Below are positions 59,880 to 64,000 of a DNA stretch of 64,000 bases, one piece after another. The translations under genes were made by a program, and so were the position numbers. The first letter of the stretch is position 1. Every line of letters begins with the position of its first letter. Source of the DNA: Peronospora farinosa (taxonomy: Eukaryota; Oomycota; Peronosporomycetes; Peronosporales; Peronosporaceae); NCBI GenBank assembly GCA_947646735.1, contig CANTFK010000226.1, positions 101,856-165,855 of the forward strand, in the 5' to 3' direction. The notes under the pieces are model-generated. The model saw nothing but the letters and a program-made list of their open reading frames with translations. It had not been told where the DNA came from and did not search any database.

Positions 59880-61487
59880 TTAGTGGTACGCCATCTTAGC
59901 GTTTGGACCCGTGTTGGGGCCTGCACTGCCAAATGTACTTCCACTGATGCTATCGAGCAGGAAAGCCCCACTTGTGTTGCTTGAGCGGAGGTTTCCTGTA
60001 GAGGTCGACGTTGCGCTGCTAGCCGACCCATATACACGTTGTGTTGCCTAAATGAAGACACAGCCACATTTCAGTTGAATTAATCACAAACCTTTTATGA
60101 CCCAGTTCTTTTACCTGATACTGATACCCTGAAAGCATTGGAATGGCATCTTCCTGGCACGAGTGACCCGAGGTAATACCACGTATAGGCGCATAGACAT
60201 AGTTCGGCGTCGGAGGCTTATCACGTGAGTTGTTCGCACCGTAGCTACCGCCAGATAAAGAAGCGGATGCCGAGGTCGTGGATGACGAGCGAATACGTTG
60301 GCGATAAGATGACAAATTTTTGTCCTGACGCGTGAAAAAAAGCAGTAGCGCGCTGGGAATGAACTCTGTCAAGAAATGAATGATAAACTCGTACGCGATG
60401 TGGTGGCCACCCACAGGTGTGCGGTACTGTGACTCCTCTGATATCATATAGCCAGTGCCCATCCCGATCAAATATACCGCCTTCACAGCGAACAAAACGC
60501 AGAACAGGATGCAAACAGCCGTGATCTGGCCATGTCCGACGTTAACATATATCATAGGTCTATAGTCAGCTTACACGTTTCGCAAGATGCCAAAAAACAA
60601 GTGGCGGCGCTTACCCTACGTAGTACAAGTCGCCGAGGTGAAATAGTCGCCACGAGCCCTCCCTGGCGCCCAGTAGGTCCGTTGCCACTGCCCATTGCTG
60701 CTGACGACAAGTCAAAGAAGAAATCTTCATCGGGACTTTGGTTACGAAAAAAATCAATCAGCCGGATGCTGTAATACAAGATCATAAATAATCCCACAAA
60801 GTAGACGCCTCCTTGTAACAAGTCGCAGCCTCTCCAAAGCCCGGCTGGTGTGCTCGCCAACGCAAACAGCATCATAAAGCCAGCATAGAGAAGCAAATTA
60901 AAGAGAAAAAATACCCTTCTTGGCCACGGATGGGCCTTTCCCCAACAAGCGTAGCACAGCTGTGCCCAGAAGAGTACCACAAGTCCGTTCATGGACACAA
61001 ACAACATGGATGGCAACCACAGGAACAGCGCCAACAGTCTGCAATACACTGACGTTGACGGAAGGTCCGTCACAGTCTGAAGCGTCGCCACTTCGGTAAC
61101 CAGAGAGCAGACACGTAGCATCGATGCCACGAACAGCAGCAGGAATAGTCTCTGTCTCATCTCGGAACCTGTAGAAGCTGCTGCCGCCCCCTCATCCTCC
61201 ATCAGAGCGGCCTCAGAGCCGCCCAGGGCATTAGCAGAAGCTACAGGAGCTTGAGGAACATCAGAATAGGGTACTTTGCCTGCTGAAATGACCCCAAAAG
61301 TCTCAATGTGGGAGCCCGGATCAGCACAAGAGGAACGTTTACGGTTGGCCGCGTACTGATGATACAGGACACGTCCGGACACCGCACTCAGTAACAGGAA
61401 CAATATAATCGTCAAGATTAGTAACAAGTGATCAGCAAGACTAAGAGCCTTAGAATCTTTGCCTAATGCGACATTGAAGGCCAACAT
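59880..61487 (-). CDS. THH1/TOM1/TOM3-like multi-spanning membrane protein
   Basis: Three-exon gene. Exon 1 is 61487-60615, exon 2 60525-60115, exon 3 60047-59880, giving 483 residues. Intron 1 (60614-60526, 89 nt) has GTAAGC, a CTGAC branch site and CAG; intron 2 (60114-60048, 67 nt) has GTAAAA and TAG. All junctions keep frame, and exon 3 ends KMAYH-stop. The N-terminus begins MLAFNVALG then a membrane span (LLLILTIILFLLLSAVSG). A polar Ala/Glu loop follows, then more spans including WLPSMLFVSMNGLVVLFWAQLCYACWGKAHPWP, and after intron 1 VCILFCVLFAVKAVYLIGMG and IIHFLTEFIPSALLLFF. The last two blocks resemble the TOM1/THH1 and GPR137 families (seven-span proteins; plant TOM1 is in the tonoplast). 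The tail is Ser/Thr-rich and cytosolic-looking. A longer in-frame start at 61658 is possible but reads through a pyrimidine-rich, intron-like stretch. Confidence 0.7.
60048..60114 (-). other. Intron 2 of the membrane-protein gene
   Basis: Donor GTAAAA after TATCAG, a CAACTGAAA branch-like stretch, acceptor CATTTAG before GCAACACAACG. Phase 0 on both sides. The unspliced frame would end after IWVG; splicing yields a 55-residue Ser/Gly/Asn-rich tail. Confidence 0.7.
60526..60614 (-). other. Intron 1 of the membrane-protein gene
   Basis: Donor GTAAGC after CGTAGG, branch-like GCTGAC about 40 nt before the acceptor, acceptor GGCCAG before ATCACGGCTG. Phase 0 on both sides joins LVLRR to ITAVCILF. 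Reading through instead gives a soluble tail ending TIDL and loses the remaining membrane spans. Confidence 0.75.
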
Positions 61488-61767
61488 GTCTGCACCGGAA
61501 GTGTCTACGAGGGAATCAAAATAGTGAAAAGAAATGAGTAAGGTTTGGAATAGTAAAGGTAGATTTATAAAAAAAAGAGAGAAAGGAAGAAATTTATGGT
61601 ACGAAGAATAAGTCAAGTACATGAACAAGGAAGATATGAATGCTCTGAGGCGTTGCATGCTTACCTCGCATATAAGGAACGCTGCTTATTATATTTAGTC
61701 AAACGTACTGAGCTCATGGTCCAGAACATGTGGACCACATGAATTTTATCCGCAACCTACGAGCAAC
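61488..61767. promoter_or_regulatory. Shared divergent promoter region
   Basis: At most 280 bp separates the two divergent start codons (61487 on minus, 61768 on plus). It contains a long pyrimidine-rich tract on the minus strand (about 61540-61610), as is common at oomycete transcription starts. Co-regulation of the two genes is possible but not shown. Confidence 0.5.
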
Positions 61768-62994
61768 ATGTTCCGCCGTCATCTCTCCATGAGGTCCTCC
61801 GCCTCCATCACATGGCACGTTGATTCGGAAGTTCGACGATCCAGTGTCAAGGCCTTTAATACTTTCCTCTACTCTATTCGCTTATCTTTGACGCACCCAC
61901 TTTTACCCGCCATCGTCCACGTTCTCATGGGCAATGAAGCCGCCGACGCTGACTCCATTGTGAGTTCCTTGACTTATGCCTTTATACACGCCCAAGAGCA
62001 CCCGGATACGCTTCATGTGCCTGTTGTACCCATCACTCGATCCGAATTAGCGCTACGATGTGACGTCACCGCCTTGTTCGAGGTACTGGACGTTCATACT
62101 GATGCTCTTGTGTTCGTCGACGAGTTTCCGTGGGATACAAAGGCCAGAGTGAAAGTCACTCTAATGGATCATAATGCATTGAACAATAAGAAAATTCCAA
62201 TGGTGGAAAGGATGAAGGTCATCGAGATACTGGACCATCACTCTGATCTGGGCCAACATTTGGACGCTGAGAAGAGAGAAGTGGCCTTTGCTGACGGTAA
62301 TGCTCTTGTTGCTAGTACGTGTACGTTAGTGGCCGAGAGGTTGGAAAAAGTAGCACATCATACTGCACATAAGCTACTATCGACAATGTTGCTTGGAGTG
62401 ATTGCACTAGATAGTATTAACTTTGATCCAAGTGCCAAGAAAGTGACGCCAAGAGATGTACACGCAGCCCAGCAATTGGAAAAGGTGGCGTTTGCAAAGA
62501 AAGAGGAGCTGTTTAAGTGGCTTGAAGCGCAAAAGTTTAATTCTGCGCACTGGAAAGCGTTCACCTTGGAAAATTGTCTGCAGGTCGACTACAAGGAGTT
62601 TACGTTTGCAAAGAAGGTGGGCATTAGTGTGGTGTTAATTGATCTGGAAACTTTTGTGCTTAAATCAAAAGATGCAGCTGCACTACGCAAGAGACTGTGT
62701 GCATACTGCAAGCAAAATGGTCTGGCGTTCGTGGTGGTGATGACTATGTTCATGACGCCTGACGGACAGCGCCATCGCCAGATGCTCTTTTTCCAGGAGA
62801 ACGGAGACAATGCCGAGCACTGCGTGGCATTTTTGAAGAGAGAAGGGATTTTGCTGTTGGACTCGATAGAGTTACCGGAGACTCATCGGCATGAGTACGT
62901 GGCTGCTTTTAATCAACTGAACATAGGTGCGTCCAGAAAGCAGATCGTACCGCTGATTCAGCGTGCGCTTGCCGAGCCTGTCGTGAAGCTGTAG
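61768..62994 (+). CDS. PPX1: Exopolyphosphatase, DHH family (PPX1/prune type)
   Basis: Intronless 408-residue protein of DHH phosphoesterase subfamily 2, which removes terminal phosphates from inorganic polyphosphate using divalent metals; prune relatives also cleave cyclic nucleotides. Motifs in order: GNEAADADS (55-63), VDEFPW (117-122), DHN (134-136), ILDHHSD with the DHH triad (154-160), STCTLVAE (183-190) and LLGVIALDSINF (208-219). A DHHA2-type C-terminal domain follows from about residue 250 to the end. Length is right for yeast-like PPX1. The first 25 residues are Arg/Ser-rich without acids until Asp19, so a mitochondrial presequence is conceivable; a second Met is at residue 8. All key metal-binding residues are present and there is no break, so it should be functional. 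Confidence 0.92.
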   Translation: MFRRHLSMRSSASITWHVDSEVRRSSVKAFNTFLYSIRLSLTHPLLPAIVHVLMGNEAADADSIVSSLTYAFIHAQEHPDTLHVPVVPITRSELALRCDVTALFEVLDVHTDALVFVDEFPWDTKARVKVTLMDHNALNNKKIPMVERMKVIEILDHHSDLGQHLDAEKREVAFADGNALVASTCTLVAERLEKVAHHTAHKLLSTMLLGVIALDSINFDPSAKKVTPRDVHAAQQLEKVAFAKKEELFKWLEAQKFNSAHWKAFTLENCLQVDYKEFTFAKKVGISVVLIDLETFVLKSKDAAALRKRLCAYCKQNGLAFVVVMTMFMTPDGQRHRQMLFFQENGDNAEHCVAFLKREGILLLDSIELPETHRHEYVAAFNQLNIGASRKQIVPLIQRALAEPVVKL

Positions 62995-63304
62995 ACAATA
63001 CAATCACAGCCTGTAATTTGGGTTAATTATTTACATGCCCTCACAATTACTATGTTATTATAAGGCCAATAGTCTGCTTTTAAATCAAAGACCACTTCAC
63101 GTGCCACTTCGATGTTAATTCTACTCGCGCACTACGGTATGCATCACAGCATCAATAAGATCATATCTGAACACGACCAAACTGTATAACTCCCGCCCCG
63201 AAGGAGTCTTGGCTGTTATAGTAACTGAACATGCCGTTGTCAGTGGTTACAGCTCATCAGGGAAATTTATGACAAAATTATTGTCATTTTCGTGTTACTA
63301 AAAG
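62995..63304. other. Intergenic after PPX1
   Basis: About 310 bp with no gene. It should hold the PPX1 3' untranslated region. Ends where the next Gypsy LTR begins with TGTAACAGGG. Confidence 0.6.
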
Positions 63305-63665
63305 TGTAACAGGGCATCTAGTTACACGCAAACATTACTTAATATACTTAATGTTTGGTCTTAAAGTATCCATGATTACTTTTGACCTGCCACTTGGGTG
63401 CGATACACAAATGTGATCCACCCTCGTGAATGTGATATCCATTTATGGACTCACATGGGAAGGGATGACGCTAGTTAAAGATAGGCATAGCGACGTCTCA
63501 GAAGGACGTCAATTGCGATCTTAAATCTAGATTTAAGTTCATGCAACAGGATACGCTTCTAAAGAGTCGCGTATCCGTTCTATATATATATATAGCCAAT
63601 CAGTAGATAAGTTTATATTTAGTTATAATTTATTAAATATAGCTCAGTCTTGAATTTGCTTAAAT
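63305..63665 (+). mobile_element. Gypsy LTR, right-end element
   Basis: Begins TGTAACAGGGCATCTAGTTACACGC and ends near CTCAGTCTTGAATTTGC. It is the same family as the LTR split by satellite (37604-37891 and 19453-19531). Here its TA tract (CTATATATATATATAGCC, about 63580-63600) is uninterrupted, so it serves as an unfilled reference for that insertion. The right boundary is approximate. Confidence 0.8.
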
Positions 63666-63967
63666 CGAACAGCACCACGCACGAGAAGCCGAAAAGCTTC
63701 CTAGTGACGTCGGTCCCTTCTAAGTGCTTAAAAATTCGTTGCACTCTCGCTTAAGCGAGAGAAAACTGGTGTTACAACTGCTTAAGCAGTCGACCAACCT
63801 CCTAACCACCCTCGCACGCAAAGGTAAGACGGTCTAACCGCTTCCTCGCTTGTGCATGAAGGTGTGTGCTAGTAGCACGAGGCAACTTCGTAGAAGTGCC
63901 CGTTTACACTTGGTAGCACTAGTAGTCCTTCCCACGACCCGTCTCTCGGAGCGTGCGTGTGGTTGAT
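63666..63967 (+). other. Leader of right-end Gypsy element
   Basis: Contains the palindromes CTCTCGCTTAAGCGAGAG (63744-63761) and ACTGCTTAAGCAGT (63777-63790), in reverse order to the minus-strand copy at 3927-3975 as expected. The AGAAGCCGAAAAGCTTC hairpin is weaker here. Confidence 0.7.
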
Positions 63968-64000
63968 ATGGTCCTTAATATGGACTGGAGTGACTCCCCT
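63968..64000 (+). CDS. Start of Gypsy gag, runs off the window
   Basis: Opens MVLNMDWSDSP, identical to the gag start at 3752 on the minus strand. Only eleven codons are visible. Whether the element is intact cannot be judged. Confidence 0.7.
   Translation, partial: MVLNMDWSDSP

Noticed and set aside
61488..61658. 57-residue N-terminal extension of the membrane protein
   Set aside because: Reads through a pyrimidine-rich, low-complexity stretch resembling promoter or intron. Not excluded, but the start at 61487 sits directly before the first clear membrane span.

Overview
The window looks like a gene-poor, repeat-rich piece of an oomycete genome (Peronosporales: Phytophthora or a downy mildew). 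The evidence is a secreted protein with an RxLR motif followed by an acidic DEDER motif, chromodomain-type Ty3/Gypsy elements, short GTAAGC...CTGAC...CAG introns, and compact divergently arranged host genes at the right end. The species cannot be named from the sequence alone.

Positions 1-37603 are one satellite-like array that also runs off the left edge. It is built from near-identical units of about 2.1, 2.9-3.0 and 7.3 kb, and a 15.4-kb super-repeat (1-15398) begins again at 15399. Every unit is studded with the 6-bp-stem, 3-nt-loop hairpin CCGTCGTTCCGACGG. Read on the minus strand, the blocks begin TCTATATAAT and end with a GC-rich hairpin about 9 nt before CTAG, and they lie head to tail. 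The outermost block interrupts the (TA)n tract of a Gypsy LTR exactly between A and T. These are the structural marks of a non-autonomous Helitron family that has become a satellite. A gag-LTR fragment is trapped inside the 7.3-kb unit and was copied with it. I see no real host gene in the array.

From 37.6 to 45.2 kb lie: the remaining half of the split LTR; a broken NOP14 (ribosome-biogenesis) gene on the minus strand; mini- and microsatellites; a fossil hAT DNA transposon with inverted ends and a recognisable dimerisation domain; and an RxLR effector-like gene with a frameshift near 43850.

From 45.2 to 57.6 kb is a nest of decayed Gypsy elements. Two LTR-gag-protease arms in inverted orientation (45.2-47.6 kb plus, 57.6-55.2 kb minus) share the same premature stops. 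Between them sit a truncated second Gypsy family on plus (47.6-48.7 kb), an arginine/serine-rich gag-like fragment on plus (49.0-49.9 kb), and two minus-strand pol remnants (54.5-53.6 and 53.5-49.9 kb) ending in integrase and chromodomain. Both reverse transcriptases have lost the first aspartate of YxDD.

From 57.6 to 64 kb there is an unrecognised minus-strand coding relic, then two apparently intact host genes transcribed divergently: a three-exon multi-spanning membrane protein of the THH1/TOM1/TOM3 (GPR137-like) type on minus, and a DHH-family exopolyphosphatase (PPX1/prune) on plus. The last 700 bp are the LTR, leader and gag start of another Gypsy copy of the same family as the fragment in the satellite; it continues beyond the window.
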